DNA of 64,000 nt from Vreelandella populi (GCF_003989825.1 NZ_RZHE01000006.1:496001-560000); one strand, 5' to 3'. Positions 46,190-57,233 are shown, numbered from the stretch's first letter. Made by a program: numbers and translations. Notes: generated by a model from the sequence alone, not told the origin.

Positions 46190-47365
46190 ATGACTACGAC
46201 CTCTACGCCCTCACTACCTATTTATCTGGATTACGCCGCTACCACGCCGGTAGATACCCGTGTGGCTGACGTTATGCAGCGTTATCTGACGGTGGATCAG
46301 CTGTTTGCCAACCCTGCCTCGCGCAGCCATATGCTGGGTTGGCAGGCCGAACAGGCCGTCGAGCAGGCGCGCCGCCAGGTGGCTGACACCATTGGCGCCG
46401 ATCCACGTGAAATCGTCTGGACCAGTGGTGCAACAGAAGCCGACAACCTCGCGCTGATTGGCTATATGCGCGCCAATCGCGAGCGCGGTATGCACCTGGT
46501 GACCTCGATCATTGAGCACAAGGCGATTGTGGATACCGCTAAAGCGCTTGAAAGCGAAGGCTTTGAGGTCACCTGGTTAACGCCGGGTGAGGATGGTCGC
46601 ACCACGCCAGAGCAGCTGCGTGCCGCCATGCGAGATGATACTGCGCTGGTTTCGCTGATGGCGGTGAATAACGAACTGGGCAGCATTAACGATGTTGCCG
46701 CGCTTGCTGAAGTAGCCCACGAATTTGGCGCGGTCTTTCACACGGATGCCGCTCAGGCGGTGGGGCGAATTCCTCTCGACGTGGCCGCTCTGGGAATCGA
46801 TTTGATGTCGCTTTCCGCGCATAAGTCCTACGGCCCGAAAGGCGTGGGCGCGCTTTACGTCAAGCGCCACCCGGATATCCGCCTGGAGGCGCTGATTCAC
46901 GGCGGCGGGCACGAGCGCGGCATGCGTTCCGGCACCCTGCCGACCCATCAAATTGCTGGCATGGGCGAAGCGTTTGCGCTGATGCAGCAGCAACATGCAG
47001 AAGATCAGGCGCATATTGCCGGTTTGCAGAAACGCTTTTTGAGAGGGCTTGGCGAGCTTGACGGCGTGGTAGCCAATACCCCACTTGACGGGGCAGTGCC
47101 GAACATTCTGAACCTGGCGTTTGAAGGAATTGACGGCGAGTCGCTATTGATGGCGCTACGTGATGTCGCGGTTTCCACCGGTTCGGCCTGCAACTCGGCA
47201 AGCGTTGACCCCTCTTATGTACTGCTGGGCGTCGGCGTTCCGCGCGCCCTGGCGCTATCCTCGCTACGCTTTAGTTTCGGGCGCTTTACCAGCGAAGACG
47301 ATATTGATCACGCGCTGACCCTTATCCGCCATGCGGTAACGGGTTTGCGCACACCGCCACGCTAA
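46190..47365 (+). CDS. iscS: Cysteine desulfurase IscS, without the C-terminal tail
   Basis: A 391-residue fold-type I PLP enzyme that takes sulfur from cysteine for Fe-S clusters and tRNA thiolation. Start MTTTSTPSLPIYLDYAATTP. PLP lysine Lys212 (SLSAHKSYGPKG) and sulfur-carrying Cys334 (GSACNSASVDPSYVLLG) are intact. The protein ends RHAVTGLRTPPR, whereas E. coli IscS (404 aa) continues with about 20 more residues that help dock IscU. The shorter end goes with the absence of iscU from this operon. Confidence 0.94.
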   Translation: MTTTSTPSLPIYLDYAATTPVDTRVADVMQRYLTVDQLFANPASRSHMLGWQAEQAVEQARRQVADTIGADPREIVWTSGATEADNLALIGYMRANRERGMHLVTSIIEHKAIVDTAKALESEGFEVTWLTPGEDGRTTPEQLRAAMRDDTALVSLMAVNNELGSINDVAALAEVAHEFGAVFHTDAAQAVGRIPLDVAALGIDLMSLSAHKSYGPKGVGALYVKRHPDIRLEALIHGGGHERGMRSGTLPTHQIAGMGEAFALMQQQHAEDQAHIAGLQKRFLRGLGELDGVVANTPLDGAVPNILNLAFEGIDGESLLMALRDVAVSTGSACNSASVDPSYVLLGVGVPRALALSSLRFSFGRFTSEDDIDHALTLIRHAVTGLRTPPR

Positions 47366-47397
47366 GCGGCTGGCGCTTTTTATCAGGAGGACGCCTT

Positions 47398-47724
47398 ATG
47401 GCAACACTCAACATCACCCCGGCTGCCGCACAACAGATCCGTCTCGTGCTTGATGAGCGCGGCCAGGGCCTGGGCCTGCGTGTGTCGGTCAAGCCCAGCG
47501 GCTGCTCGGGCTACAGCTACGTACTGGATTTTGCCGACGAGGTCAGCGACGAAGAAATTCGCTTCGAAGACCACGGCGCCAGCGTTTACGTGGCCCCTGA
47601 CGCGCTTGAGATGCTCGACGGCAGCGAAGTGGATTACGTAAGCGAAGGTTTGAACCGCTTTTTCAAGTTCAACAACCCCAACGTCAAGGACCAGTGCGGT
47701 TGTGGTGAAAGCTTTACGGTCTAA
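47398..47724 (+). CDS. iscA: A-type Fe-S carrier IscA
   Basis: A 108-residue A-type carrier with the three invariant cysteines: one in VKPSGCSGYSYVLDF, two in the C-terminal QCGCGESFTV. The end NNPNVKDQCGCGESF matches IscA more closely than ErpA or SufA. It passes clusters to apoproteins. Starts after CAGGAGGACGCC, 32 bases beyond iscS. The expected iscU, hscBA and fdx are missing: the next gene is ndk, with its own promoter. Confidence 0.93.
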   Translation: MATLNITPAAAQQIRLVLDERGQGLGLRVSVKPSGCSGYSYVLDFADEVSDEEIRFEDHGASVYVAPDALEMLDGSEVDYVSEGLNRFFKFNNPNVKDQCGCGESFTV

Positions 47725-47751
47725 TCCGCATGCCCCTCTGCGCATCACCGG

Positions 47752-47780
47752 TATTCAACCCCCGCGTGAAGCGCTATAAT
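47752..47780 (+). promoter_or_regulatory. Candidate ndk promoter
   Basis: A perfect -10 TATAAT at 47775-47780 with a weak -35 (TATTCA at 47752-47757, 17-base spacer). It gives a long 5' leader of about 125 bases before the ndk start. Confidence 0.55.
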
Positions 47781-47909
47781 CGCGCCCACTCGGCAACCGG
47801 TAACGTTGTGTTGCAAAGTTATCGCCACATGCCGAAACGCTTTTCCTTCGCCGCCCCGGCTTGCCAGGGCGGCAATTTCTGCTTTATCCCCTTTTAAGGA
47901 GATCTTTAC

Positions 47910-48335
47910 ATGGCTACTGAACGCACTCTTTCCATCATCAAGCCCGATGCCGTTGCCAAAAATGCGATCGGCGACATCATCGCTCGTTTTGAAAAAGCGG
48001 GTCTGCAAGTGGTTGCCGCCAAAATGGTTCAGCTTTCTGAAGAGAAAGCGGGTGGTTTCTACGCAGAGCACAAAGAGCGTCCGTTCTTCAAAGATCTCGT
48101 AGGCTTCATGACTTCTGGCCCGGTTGTTGTACAGGTGCTGGAAGGCGAAGGCGCGATTGCCAAAAACCGCGACCTGATGGGCGCGACCAATCCGAAAGAA
48201 GCGGCACCCGGCACTATCCGTGCTGACTTTGCGGAAACAATCGACGCTAACGCTGTCCATGGTTCTGATTCTGCAGAAAGCGCTGAGCGTGAAATCAGCT
48301 ACTTCTTCGGTAACGACGAAATCTGCCCGCGCTAA
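47910..48335 (+). CDS. ndk: Nucleoside diphosphate kinase
   Basis: A 141-residue enzyme exchanging gamma-phosphates between nucleoside tri- and diphosphates. Family sequence throughout: [60 protein letters not shown], and the phosphorylated His117 in [29 protein letters not shown] precedes the ATG. It stands between the reduced isc operon and rlmN; a weak hairpin follows. Confidence 0.97.
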   Translation: MATERTLSIIKPDAVAKNAIGDIIARFEKAGLQVVAAKMVQLSEEKAGGFYAEHKERPFFKDLVGFMTSGPVVVQVLEGEGAIAKNRDLMGATNPKEAAPGTIRADFAETIDANAVHGSDSAESAEREISYFFGNDEICPR

Positions 48336-48377
48336 TTACTAGCGCCGCCGTTTCAACGTTCGTTGCCGGCCATTTTC

Positions 48378-48406
48378 GCGGGGGCTTTAGTCCCCGCCTC
48401 TTCTCT
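48378..48406 (+). terminator. Possible terminator after ndk
   Basis: GCGGGG (48378-48383) pairs with CCCCGC (48392-48397), followed by CTCTTCTCT. The T-tract is imperfect and the stem short, so read-through into rlmN is likely. Confidence 0.5.
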
Positions 48407-48421
48407 AGAACGCTGACCGCC

Positions 48422-49606
48422 ATGACCACCACCGTAGCCCAACATACGCCTGCCTCCCACTCTTCACCTGACAGCACAACGCCGGTCGAAAAGGCGCCTG
48501 CGCGCCAGAACCTGCTTGGCATGTCCCGCGAACAGATGGAAGCGTTCTTTTTGTCGATTGGCGAAAAGAAATTTCGCGCCGCCCAACTGATGAAGTGGAT
48601 TCACCAGGAAGGCAGCGACGATTTTTCCGTCATGACCAACCTGTCGAAACCCTTGCGCGACAAACTTGCCCAGGTAGCCGAGATCCGTGGCCCAGGCGTG
48701 GTGTATGAAGGCACCTCAAGTGATGGCACGCGCAAATGGGTGCTTGAAGTTGAAGACGGAAGCTACGTCGAAACGGTGCTGATCCCGGCTGAAAACGGTA
48801 AACGCCGTACCCTGTGCGTGTCTTCACAGGTGGGCTGTTCACTGGACTGCAGCTTCTGCTCGACCGGTAAACAGGGTTTTCAGCGTAACCTGACCGCCGC
48901 AGAAATCATCGGCCAGGTATGGGTTGCTCAACGAAGCGTAGGCCCGCGTCGCGATACCGCAAACCGCCCCGTGACCAATGTGGTCATGATGGGCATGGGT
49001 GAACCGCTGCTCAATTTTGACAACGTGCTCCCCGCCATGAAGCTGATGTTGGACGACAACGGCTACGGGCTTTCCAAGCGCCGTGTCACGCTGTCGACCT
49101 CCGGCGTTGTGCCCATGATCGACAAACTGGGCGACGAAATTGACGTTAGCCTGGCCATTTCACTGCACGCCTCAACCGACGAGCTGCGCAACGAATTAGT
49201 GCCGATCAATCGCAAGTACAACATCCAGGCGTTGCTGGATGCGTGCCACCGCTATTTGTCCAAATGCCCGGACAATCGCCAGGTCACCATCGAGTACACC
49301 TTGATCAAGGATGTAAACGACCAGCAGGAGCATGCCGAGCAGCTAGCTGCCTTGCTCAAAGAGTTGCCCTGCAAGATCAATCTGATACCGTTTAACCCGT
49401 TCCCGAACTCAGGTTACGAGAAACCCTCACGCAATCAGGTAATGCGTTTTCAGCAGTGGCTTTACGACCTGGAATATAACGCCACGGTACGCGTCACTCG
49501 TGGTGATGACATTGACGCGGCCTGTGGCCAGCTGGTTGGCCGCGTAAAAGACCGCACGAAACGCAGTGCACGCTATATCCAATCCGTGCAGTTGGATGCT
49601 GACTAA
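48422..49606 (+). CDS. rlmN: 23S rRNA/tRNA (adenine-C2)-methyltransferase RlmN
   Basis: A 394-residue radical-SAM enzyme methylating C2 of A2503 in 23S rRNA and A37 in some tRNAs. The cluster motif CSLDCSFC gives Cys139, Cys143 and Cys146. Other marks: [60 protein letters not shown] and [18 protein letters not shown]; the methyl-carrying Cys is in [10 protein letters not shown]. The first 30 residues are Ser/Thr/Pro-rich and poorly conserved, as in relatives. Confidence 0.97.
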   Translation: MTTTVAQHTPASHSSPDSTTPVEKAPARQNLLGMSREQMEAFFLSIGEKKFRAAQLMKWIHQEGSDDFSVMTNLSKPLRDKLAQVAEIRGPGVVYEGTSSDGTRKWVLEVEDGSYVETVLIPAENGKRRTLCVSSQVGCSLDCSFCSTGKQGFQRNLTAAEIIGQVWVAQRSVGPRRDTANRPVTNVVMMGMGEPLLNFDNVLPAMKLMLDDNGYGLSKRRVTLSTSGVVPMIDKLGDEIDVSLAISLHASTDELRNELVPINRKYNIQALLDACHRYLSKCPDNRQVTIEYTLIKDVNDQQEHAEQLAALLKELPCKINLIPFNPFPNSGYEKPSRNQVMRFQQWLYDLEYNATVRVTRGDDIDAACGQLVGRVKDRTKRSARYIQSVQLDAD

Positions 49607-49707
49607 ACAGTGCTTATCTTGACTTCCGGCGAGCACGGCGCTTTGATGGTCACGTTTTTATTTGCCGTGTTCGCGGATAGTTGGCAACTTACACCATGAG
49701 GGCAAAC

Positions 49708-50442
49708 ATGATCTGTCACTGCAGGCGCTTTAACCCATTCAGGGTGCCCATGCTCGCTGTGCTGTTTAGCAGTGTGTGGCTTGCCGGCTGTGCCACATCC
49801 AGTTCTTCGCCCACCCAGGCAAATAATGATGCCAAGGACGCTTATACCCAGCTAGGGGTCGCGTACCTTGAACAAGCCAACCTGCCCCGGGCACGTAGCG
49901 CTCTTGAGCGCGCATTGGAGATCGACCCACGTCATGCGCAAGCGCTCCAGGCCATGGCGCTGGTCTATCAGCAGCAAGGCGACGTTGAACTTGCCGACAC
50001 GTATTTTCAACAGGCCATCGACGCCGAACCTACTTTTACTCGGGCGCGTAACAATTACGCGGCCTTTTTGTATCAGCAGGGGCAGATAGACGCCGCCTGT
50101 AAACAGCTGGAAAGTGCTTCAGAAGATCCCCAGTACGCCAACCGCGCCCAACTCTTTACCAACTTGGGCCAATGTTATCTGGCACTGGAAGAATTTGATA
50201 AGGCGCGCGGCTATTTAACCCGCGCGCAGCGTATCGACCCGCGCCATACACGCGGATATTTAACGTTAGCCGAACTGGAAGTTTTGCAGGGCAATTACAC
50301 GGATGCCTGGCCACCGCTGCACACTTATCTACAGCTGGCAGGTCCCGACCAGGTTGCGTTGGAAATGGCGATTGATATCGCCCGCGCCGAAGGCGATGAC
50401 GCCGCGGCTGCCGATTACCAGCGCAAGCTTAGCACTTATTAA
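49708..50442 (+). CDS. pilW: Type IV pilus biogenesis lipoprotein PilW/PilF
   Basis: A 244-residue outer-membrane lipoprotein that helps the PilQ secretin assemble. The start MICHCRRFNPFRVPMLAVLF at 49708 is preceded by GAGGG at a good distance; a TTG frame further up is not credible. Lipobox VWLAGC places the lipid on Cys28. Tetratricopeptide repeats follow (AYTQLGVAYLEQANLPRARS, ALEIDPRHAQALQAMALVYQ, FTNLGQCYLALEEFDKARGY, IDPRHTRGYLTLAELEVLQG). Position between rlmN and rodZ is standard. Confidence 0.93.
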   Translation: MICHCRRFNPFRVPMLAVLFSSVWLAGCATSSSSPTQANNDAKDAYTQLGVAYLEQANLPRARSALERALEIDPRHAQALQAMALVYQQQGDVELADTYFQQAIDAEPTFTRARNNYAAFLYQQGQIDAACKQLESASEDPQYANRAQLFTNLGQCYLALEEFDKARGYLTRAQRIDPRHTRGYLTLAELEVLQGNYTDAWPPLHTYLQLAGPDQVALEMAIDIARAEGDDAAAADYQRKLSTY

Positions 50443-50482
50443 TTGATGCCCTGATCACCCAATTATTTAAGGATGCTCAGCC

Positions 50483-51442
50483 ATGAGCGACACACAGTTT
50501 CAAGATAGCGCTACTTCTTCTCGTATCAACGCCTCTCCTGGGGAGCTTCTCTTACGCCAGCGTGAACAGCTAGGTGTACCGCTGGGTGAAGCTGCCCGTG
50601 CACTCAATTTACGCCCTGCAGTGGTCGAAGGTCTTGAGCAGGACCGCTACGACGAGATTCCGGTCGCGGCTTATCGTCGGGGTTATCTGCGTGCCTACGC
50701 CAGATACCTGGGTCTGGATGATCGCCTGGTTCTAGACAGCTATCAGGAGCGCTTTGGCGCGGCAGATGCCGAGCGTAAAGTGGCGCCGGTTTCCGTCAAC
50801 CGCCCGCCATCAAAGCTTGGTGTCTGGCTCTTCAGATTGATGACGGTACTAGTCATTGCAGGCTTGATCGGCGTGACGGTGATGTGGTGGCAAAGCCGGG
50901 GGGGCAGCGAACCGCCCAGCTTCGATGAATCCCCGGCCATGGAAGAGAATAACGAACTGCCTCCAGGTGCTCAGGAAGGTGCCGAGCCGGCCCCTCCTAC
51001 CACACCGGCGCTCTCCTCAGAGCAGCCAGGCGCGCGCTTAACGCAGCCTGACGAGGAAGCTGATGCCGCGGAGACAACCGAAAGCCAAGCCGCGCCTGCC
51101 GAGACTGAGCAAACCGCGACTGTAAACGATGTCGCTGCCTTGGATTTGGCGGCGAATATCTCCGGCGAAGCTGCCGAAGAGCCAGCGCCTGCAGGCAGCA
51201 CCAACCGGCTGGAGCTTACGTTCAACGAGCAGTCATGGACTGAAATTTTCGATGCCAACAACCAGCGTGTCTTTGTTGGCTTACAAATGCCGGGCACCAC
51301 TGCCACAGTGGAAGGTGAGCCGCCGTTTCGTTTAACCGTAGGAAACGCCACTGGCGTTGTGCTGCGTTATCAAGGTGAGCAGGTCAATCTTGTAGAACGC
51401 GCAGGCGCCAATAATGTAGCCCGATTTACTCTGGGAGAGTGA
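50483..51442 (+). CDS. rodZ: Cytoskeleton-associated protein RodZ
   Basis: A 319-residue bitopic protein linking MreB to the cell-wall elongation machinery. An N-terminal helix-turn-helix domain ([36 protein letters not shown]) is followed by a basic linker, one membrane span at about 112-136 ([19 protein letters not shown]), a long acidic Pro/Ala/Glu periplasmic linker (about 140-235) and a beta-rich DUF4115 end ([38 protein letters not shown]). The acidic linker is in keeping with a halophile. Confidence 0.94.
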   Translation: MSDTQFQDSATSSRINASPGELLLRQREQLGVPLGEAARALNLRPAVVEGLEQDRYDEIPVAAYRRGYLRAYARYLGLDDRLVLDSYQERFGAADAERKVAPVSVNRPPSKLGVWLFRLMTVLVIAGLIGVTVMWWQSRGGSEPPSFDESPAMEENNELPPGAQEGAEPAPPTTPALSSEQPGARLTQPDEEADAAETTESQAAPAETEQTATVNDVAALDLAANISGEAAEEPAPAGSTNRLELTFNEQSWTEIFDANNQRVFVGLQMPGTTATVEGEPPFRLTVGNATGVVLRYQGEQVNLVERAGANNVARFTLGE

Positions 51443-51450
51443 CCCGTCTT

Positions 51451-52566
51451 ATGCACGCCCCTTCTCCGATAAAACGCCGTCTGTCTCGCCAAATTCATGT
51501 AGGCAAGGTCGCGGTAGGCGGAAATGCGCCTATTTCCGTACAGAGCATGACCAACACCAACACGCTGGATGTGGCGGCTACCGTGGCGCAGATCCAGCAG
51601 CTGGAAAAGGCCGGTGCTGATATCGTGCGCGTGTCCGTGCCCGATATGGACGCCGCCGACGCCTTTGGCAAGATCAAGAAGCTGGTGGACGTGCCGCTCG
51701 TTGCAGACATCCACTTCGATTACAAGATCGCCCTGCGTGTGGCCGAGCTCGGCGTTGACTGCCTGCGCATCAACCCCGGCAATATTGGCCGTGAAGACCG
51801 CGTACGCGCGGTGGTGAGCGCGGCGCGCGATAACGGTATTCCTATCCGCATTGGCGTGAACGCCGGTTCGTTGGAAAAAGATCTTCAGAAAAAGTATGGC
51901 GAGCCCACGCCTGCCGCACTGGTGGAGTCGGCCATGCGCCATATCGACCACCTGGACCGACTCGACTTTCAAGAGTTCAAGGTCAGTGTTAAAGCCTCTG
52001 ACGTGTTTATGGCCGTGGCCGCCTATCGCGACCTAGCCACCCGTATCGAGCAGCCGCTTCACCTGGGCATTACGGAAGCCGGCGGGCTGCGTTCAGGTAC
52101 CGTCAAATCCTCCATCGGCCTGGGCATGCTTCTGATGGACGGTATTGGCGATACCATTCGCGTGTCGCTTGCCGCTGACCCGGTCGAGGAGATCAAGGTC
52201 GGCTTTGACATGCTCAAAAGCCTTAAGCTGCGCGCCAAAGGCATCAACTTCATCGCCTGCCCCAGCTGCTCACGGCAGAATTTTGACGTTATCAGCACCA
52301 TGAACCAGCTTGAAGAGCGCCTGGAAGATGTGATGACGCCGCTGGATGTCTCGGTCATCGGCTGTGTGGTCAACGGGCCAGGTGAAGCCAAGGAAACCGA
52401 TATCGGCCTGACAGGCGGCAGCCCTGCCAACCTGGTGTATATCGATGGTAAGCCCGCCAGCAAATTGAACAATGATCACTTAGTGGATGACTTGGAGCGG
52501 CTAATCCGCGAAAAAGTGCGCCAGAAACAGCAGCAAGAAGATGACATGATTGCCCGCAGCATTTGA
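51451..52566 (+). CDS. ispG: 4-hydroxy-3-methylbut-2-enyl-diphosphate synthase (flavodoxin)
   Basis: A 371-residue [4Fe-4S] enzyme, the penultimate step of the MEP isoprenoid pathway. The start [20 protein letters not shown] at 51451 matches the family; GTG 51439 overlapping the rodZ stop is an alternative. Motifs: [70 protein letters not shown], and cluster cysteines in [15 protein letters not shown] and [15 protein letters not shown]. Confidence 0.97.
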   Translation: MHAPSPIKRRLSRQIHVGKVAVGGNAPISVQSMTNTNTLDVAATVAQIQQLEKAGADIVRVSVPDMDAADAFGKIKKLVDVPLVADIHFDYKIALRVAELGVDCLRINPGNIGREDRVRAVVSAARDNGIPIRIGVNAGSLEKDLQKKYGEPTPAALVESAMRHIDHLDRLDFQEFKVSVKASDVFMAVAAYRDLATRIEQPLHLGITEAGGLRSGTVKSSIGLGMLLMDGIGDTIRVSLAADPVEEIKVGFDMLKSLKLRAKGINFIACPSCSRQNFDVISTMNQLEERLEDVMTPLDVSVIGCVVNGPGEAKETDIGLTGGSPANLVYIDGKPASKLNNDHLVDDLERLIREKVRQKQQQEDDMIARSI

Positions 52567-52612
52567 TCGCCGGGACAGCGCATCAGCCAGGATGCAGAAC
52601 AAGGAGTTTTCA

Positions 52613-53908
52613 TTGAGCAAGTCCGCCGCTAAAAAGATTCAAGCCATCCGTGGAATGAACGACCTGTTGCCCAGCGATAGCCCTCGCTGGCAATTTTTTG
52701 AGGCCAAGGTGCGCCAGTTGATGCAGCGCTATGGCTTTGACGAAATTCGCACCCCGATCGTCGAGCAAACCGCCCTGTTTGCTCGCTCGATCGGCGAAGT
52801 GACCGATATCGTCGAAAAAGAGATGTACACCTTTGATGATCGTAATGGCGACAGCCTGACCCTGCGCCCTGAAGGTACCGCCAGCTGTGTACGCGCGGCG
52901 ATGGAACATGGCCTGCTGCACAACCAGACCCAGCGGCTTTGGTACCAGGGCCCGATGTTTCGTCATGAACGCCCGCAAAAAGGTCGTTATCGCCAGTTTC
53001 ACCAGGTGGGCGTGGAAACTTACGGCTTTGAAGGCCCGGACATCGACGCTGAAGTCATCTTGATTTCTGCACGTCTATGGAAAGAGCTTGGCCTGTTTGA
53101 GCATGTAACCCTTGAACTGAACTCGCTGGGCTCAGCGGAGGCACGTCTTGCCTACCGTGAAAAGCTGGTGGCCTACTTCGAACAGCACCGCGAAGTTCTC
53201 GATGAGGATTCCCAGCGCCGCCTGATCAGCAACCCGCTGCGCATTCTGGATTCCAAAAATCCGGCCATGGCCGATATGCTCAATGGCGCACCGCAGTTGA
53301 TGGATCATCTGGATGACGAGTCTCGCGAGCATTTTGAGCAGCTGAAAGCCATGCTGGATGCGGCGGGCATCCCCTTTGTGATCAACCCTCGCCTGGTACG
53401 TGGGCTCGACTATTACTGTCGCACGGTATTTGAATGGACCACCTCGGCCTTGGGCAGTCAGGGCACGGTATGTGCCGGTGGCCGTTATGACGGCATGGTG
53501 GAACAGCTGGGTGGCAAGCCAACCCCGGCGGTCGGGTTTGCGATGGGTATCGAACGGCTGATTTTGCTGCTGGAAACGCTGGATCTGGTACCTGAAGAGG
53601 CTCTGGGCGGCTGTGACGTCTATCTTGTGCCCATGGATGACAGCGCAACCGTTACCGCGCTCACGCTCGCCGAGCAGCTGCGCAGCGAGCTTCCTGACCT
53701 GCGCCTTCAACTGCACTGCGGCGGCGGCAGTTTTAAAAGCCGCATGAAAAAGGCCGACAAGAGCGCAGCGACCCTTGCTATTTTGCTGGGCGAAGATGAG
53801 CTGGCCGAGCAGATGGCAACGCTCAAGTTCCTGCGCGACGACCGCGAGCAGCAGCGAGTAAGCCAGGCAGCGCTCTCTTCAGCGCTTGGCGAACTGCTGG
53901 CCCGCTAG
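52613..53908 (+). CDS. hisS: Histidyl-tRNA synthetase (TTG start)
   Basis: A 431-residue class II synthetase. The TTG at 52613 is chosen because AAGGAG stands seven bases before it and the product ([20 protein letters not shown]) then starts like other HisS proteins; longer frames from 52550 or 52592 add unrelated residues. Motifs: [20 protein letters not shown], the class II motif 2 [20 protein letters not shown], histidine-A [15 protein letters not shown] and [14 protein letters not shown], and an anticodon-binding C-terminus. It follows ispG, as usual. Confidence 0.96.
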   Translation: MSKSAAKKIQAIRGMNDLLPSDSPRWQFFEAKVRQLMQRYGFDEIRTPIVEQTALFARSIGEVTDIVEKEMYTFDDRNGDSLTLRPEGTASCVRAAMEHGLLHNQTQRLWYQGPMFRHERPQKGRYRQFHQVGVETYGFEGPDIDAEVILISARLWKELGLFEHVTLELNSLGSAEARLAYREKLVAYFEQHREVLDEDSQRRLISNPLRILDSKNPAMADMLNGAPQLMDHLDDESREHFEQLKAMLDAAGIPFVINPRLVRGLDYYCRTVFEWTTSALGSQGTVCAGGRYDGMVEQLGGKPTPAVGFAMGIERLILLLETLDLVPEEALGGCDVYLVPMDDSATVTALTLAEQLRSELPDLRLQLHCGGGSFKSRMKKADKSAATLAILLGEDELAEQMATLKFLRDDREQQRVSQAALSSALGELLAR

Positions 53909-53944
53909 GTCAAACGAACCGGCGCTTGCGCCTACCAATCACTT

Positions 53945-53969
53945 ATCGTCGCTAGATAGCGGCGATTTT
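53945..53969 (+). terminator. Stem-loop after hisS
   Basis: ATCGTCGC pairs with GCGGCGAT (one G-U) around TAGATA, followed by TTTTA. It is short and lies just before the next gene's ribosome site, so it may only attenuate. Confidence 0.6.
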
Positions 53970-53988
53970 ATGCAATAGGAGACCGCCC

Positions 53989-54645
53989 GTGGCGGATCGA
54001 AGCGAAGAAGAGCAGCTGGATATCGTCAAACGCTGGTGGAAAGAGAACGGTACTTCGCTGATTGCAGGTGCTGTGCTGGCGGCTGCGGGTGTGTTTGGTT
54101 GGAACGCCTGGCAGAACTACCAGGAAGGCCAGTCAGAAGCCGCCTCGGTCCGCTACCAGCAGTTGATCAGCATAGCGACGGCCCAGGAGCTGGACGAGCA
54201 GCAGACCGCTAGTGCCCGCGAGTTGATTAGTGAGCTTACCGACGATTACGGCAAGACGCTGTATGCCGATCTCGCCCGATTGCTGGATGCCCGGCTGGCG
54301 GTGCAGCAGGATGATATTGACGGCGCCAAAGCGTCACTTGAGCAGGTGGCCGACGGTTCATCGCGCCGCTATGTGCAAAGCCTTGCCTGGCTGCGTTTAG
54401 CGCGTATTGAAGTAGCTTCTGGAAACCCGGATGCCGCGCTTGAGCTGCTTGATGAGCCCATCAGTGAATCCTTGGCCGCTCAACAGGCTGACGTACGCGG
54501 CGATGCTCATGCAGCGCTTGGCCAGACCGTACAGGCACGTAGCGCCTGGCAGGACGCACTGGCGCTTGCTCAACAGCAGGATCAAACGCTTTACGGCGTG
54601 CAATTCAAGCTTGACGATCTCGGCGCCGAGGAGGCGACACAATGA
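53989..54645 (+). CDS. yfgM: YfgM-family tetratricopeptide membrane protein
   Basis: A 218-residue single-span protein starting at GTG 53989 after AGGAGACC. The start MADRSEEEQLDIVKRWWKEN is followed by the span LIAGAVLAAAGVFGWNAW (about 23-40) and a periplasmic TPR-like helical domain. YfgM is an ancillary translocon subunit that, with PpiD, hands exported proteins to periplasmic chaperones. Position between hisS and bamB is conserved; bamB overlaps by four bases. Confidence 0.92.
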   Translation: MADRSEEEQLDIVKRWWKENGTSLIAGAVLAAAGVFGWNAWQNYQEGQSEAASVRYQQLISIATAQELDEQQTASARELISELTDDYGKTLYADLARLLDARLAVQQDDIDGAKASLEQVADGSSRRYVQSLAWLRLARIEVASGNPDAALELLDEPISESLAAQQADVRGDAHAALGQTVQARSAWQDALALAQQQDQTLYGVQFKLDDLGAEEATQ

Positions 54646-55811
54646 TGAATCTGCGTTTTTCCAAACAGATCATGCGCGTGACGTTAGGCGCGGTAGCCGT
54701 TGCTCTTTTGGCAGGCTGTGCCAGCAAAGGCGAACCCGCCTACACGCCTAAAGAGCTACGTAGCTTTAATGAAACCGCAACGCTTGAAACACAATGGCGC
54801 CAGAATGTTGGCAGCGGCCTGGGCCGGGCACGCTACCCCATTGCCCCGGCGCGTGAAGGCAATACCGTGTTTGCCGCCGATGCTGAAGGGCTGGTCATGG
54901 CGCTTAACGCCAATAATGGCGAGCGCGAATGGCGGGTAGAGCTCGATACGCCAATTTCAAGCGCTTTGACCGCTATTGCCGGTCAGGTTTACCTGGGCAC
55001 CCGCAACGGTGAAGTGATCGCCCTTGACCAGCGCGATGGCAGCGTTAGCTGGCGCTCGCGGGTTTCCAGTGAAGTGCTCGCCGCTCCTCAAGCCAATCAG
55101 CAGCTTCTGGTCGTACAGAGCGTCGATGGTCAGGTGACGGCTCTGGACCGCGCCACCGGCGCCGAGCGCTGGGTATACACCAGCTCACAGCCTGCACTGA
55201 CCCTGCGCGGCACCGGCACGCCAACGGTGATTGAACCGGTCACGTTCGTGGGCCTTGCCAACGGGCGCCTGGCAACCCTTGATAACCGTAGCGGCCAGCC
55301 CCTTTGGGATATGCAGATTGCAACCCCTCAAGGGCGCAGCGAAGTTGAGCGACTTGTCGACCTTTCCGGCCAGCCGTTGATTACACCTGACGGTCGCCTG
55401 TTTATCACCAGTTACAACAGCCGGGTCGTGGCGCTTGAAGCCACCCGTGGCAACGTTCTCTGGGAAAGCAATCTCTCTAGCCGCCATACGCCGTTGATGG
55501 TAGGTGACTATCTGTTTGTCGTTACCGATGACAGTCAAGTGGTGGCACTCGATGCCAGCAATGGCCAGGAAATCTGGCGTAACGATGAGTTTGAGGATCG
55601 CTGGCTCACCGCCCCGGCATTTGCCGATGGCCGTATCGTGCTTGGCGATTTTGAAGGTTATGTCCATTTGATCGACGCGCGTGAAGGTAACATCGTAGGC
55701 CGCACCCGGGTTCATAAATCCGGCATTAGCGTGCCCGCCGTTACTGATGGCAGCACCATTCATGTCCAGGCCGATAATGGTCGCCTGGAAACCCTGGAAG
55801 TCACTCCATGA
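54642..55811 (+). CDS. bamB: Outer membrane assembly lipoprotein BamB
   Basis: A 389-residue eight-bladed beta-propeller of the BAM complex. Signal peptide with lipobox ALLAGC, lipid on Cys26. Blade repeats with the PQQ-like pattern are plain: [80 protein letters not shown] and [20 protein letters not shown]. Both ends overlap neighbours by four bases, giving a coupled yfgM-bamB-der unit. Confidence 0.96.
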   Translation: MMNLRFSKQIMRVTLGAVAVALLAGCASKGEPAYTPKELRSFNETATLETQWRQNVGSGLGRARYPIAPAREGNTVFAADAEGLVMALNANNGEREWRVELDTPISSALTAIAGQVYLGTRNGEVIALDQRDGSVSWRSRVSSEVLAAPQANQQLLVVQSVDGQVTALDRATGAERWVYTSSQPALTLRGTGTPTVIEPVTFVGLANGRLATLDNRSGQPLWDMQIATPQGRSEVERLVDLSGQPLITPDGRLFITSYNSRVVALEATRGNVLWESNLSSRHTPLMVGDYLFVVTDDSQVVALDASNGQEIWRNDEFEDRWLTAPAFADGRIVLGDFEGYVHLIDAREGNIVGRTRVHKSGISVPAVTDGSTIHVQADNGRLETLEVTP

Positions 55812-57211
55812 CACCCGTCATTGCTTTGGTCGGTCGCCCCAATGTGGGTAAATCGACGCTGTTCAACCGCCTGACGCGCTCGCGTGATGCGTTAGTGGCC
55901 GATTTCCCCGGCCTTACCCGTGACCGTAAGTATGGAAACGGTATGCTGGGCGGCAAGAGTTACACCGTCATCGATACCGGTGGTATCAGCGGTGATGAAG
56001 AAGGCATCGATGCGGCCATGGCCGAGCAGTCGCTTGCCGCGATTGATGAGGCAGATATCGTCCTGTTTCTGGTCGATGCCCGCGCCGGGCTGAACGTGGC
56101 CGACGAAGCCATTGCCAACCATCTGCGGGTCAACCAGAAGAAAACCTGGCTGGTGGTCAACAAGACCGATGGTCTTGAAGAGCACTCGGCCATGGCCGAC
56201 TTCTGGAAGCTGGGCCTGGGTGATCCGTGGCCCATTGCGGCCGCCCACGGGCGTAACGTTTCCACGCTGATGGATACTGTGCTTGAACCGTTTCCCGAAC
56301 GCGATGCCAGCATTCCGGCCGACACCGGCAGCAAGGGCATTCGCATCGGCGTGATCGGCCGCCCGAACGTAGGCAAATCTACGCTGGTCAATCGCCTGCT
56401 AGGCGAAGAGCGCGTGGTGGTATTCGATGAAGCGGGTACCACACGGGATGCCATCGAGATTCCGTTTGAGCGGCGCGGCAAGCCCTATGTGCTGATCGAC
56501 ACAGCCGGTATTCGTCGACGTAAGAACGTTAGCGAAATTGCCGAGAAGTTCTCCATCATCAAGACACTTGATGCGATCAAAGAGTGTCATGTGGCGGTGA
56601 TGGTATTGGATGCACGCAACGGCCTGGTCGAGCAGGATATGCACCTGTTGGATTACGTGCTGACCACCGGGCGCGCCCTGGTGCTGGCGATCAACAAGTG
56701 GGACGGCCTGGAAAACGAAGCCAAAGAGAAGATGCGCTCGGATATCAAGCGCCGCCTGGGCTTTGCCGACTACGCTGAAATACACTTTATCTCGGCGCTT
56801 CACGGCACGGCGGTCGGCGACTTGTACCCCTCCATTGATCGGGCATTTAACGCGGCCAACGCGCACTGGTCTACCAACCGGTTGACCACGCTGCTGCAGG
56901 ATGCGGTTAGCCAGCATCCGCCTCCCATGGTTAACGGGCGGCGTATCAAGCTGCGTATGGCTCACCAGGGTGGCAGCAACCCGCCGATTATCGTGGTGCA
57001 CGGCAACCAGACCGCATCAGTGCCCGAAGCGTATCGTCGCTATTTGATCAATACCTTCCGCAAGGTGTTGAAGGTGCGCGGCACGCCCATGCGCTTTGAA
57101 TTCCGTTCAGGCGATAACCCGTTTGACCATATGGCGGGGGCCAGCGATAAAGAGAAGGCCAAGAAGCGCGAGCTTAACCGCACCAAAGAGGCACGCCAGA
57201 AGCGCCGCTAA
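55808..57211 (+). CDS. der: Ribosome-assembly GTPase Der (EngA)
   Basis: A 467-residue protein with two GTPase domains and a KH-like end, needed for 50S maturation. First P-loop GRPNVGKS at residues 9-16 with [19 protein letters not shown] and NKTDG; second [15 protein letters not shown] with DTAGIRRR and NKWDG. The C-terminal domain has [16 protein letters not shown] and a basic tail ([16 protein letters not shown]). Its start overlaps the bamB stop (ATGA). A strong terminator follows. Confidence 0.97.
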   Translation: MTPVIALVGRPNVGKSTLFNRLTRSRDALVADFPGLTRDRKYGNGMLGGKSYTVIDTGGISGDEEGIDAAMAEQSLAAIDEADIVLFLVDARAGLNVADEAIANHLRVNQKKTWLVVNKTDGLEEHSAMADFWKLGLGDPWPIAAAHGRNVSTLMDTVLEPFPERDASIPADTGSKGIRIGVIGRPNVGKSTLVNRLLGEERVVVFDEAGTTRDAIEIPFERRGKPYVLIDTAGIRRRKNVSEIAEKFSIIKTLDAIKECHVAVMVLDARNGLVEQDMHLLDYVLTTGRALVLAINKWDGLENEAKEKMRSDIKRRLGFADYAEIHFISALHGTAVGDLYPSIDRAFNAANAHWSTNRLTTLLQDAVSQHPPPMVNGRRIKLRMAHQGGSNPPIIVVHGNQTASVPEAYRRYLINTFRKVLKVRGTPMRFEFRSGDNPFDHMAGASDKEKAKKRELNRTKEARQKRR

Positions 57212-57233
57212 TCGCCAAGCGCTCTACGTACCC

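Noticed and set aside
51370-51972. 200-codon frame antisense to rodZ/ispG
   Set aside because: Shadow of ispG; composition and lack of ribosome site argue against a gene.
56399-57001. 200-codon frame antisense to der
   Set aside because: Fully covered by the second GTPase domain of Der; no independent support.
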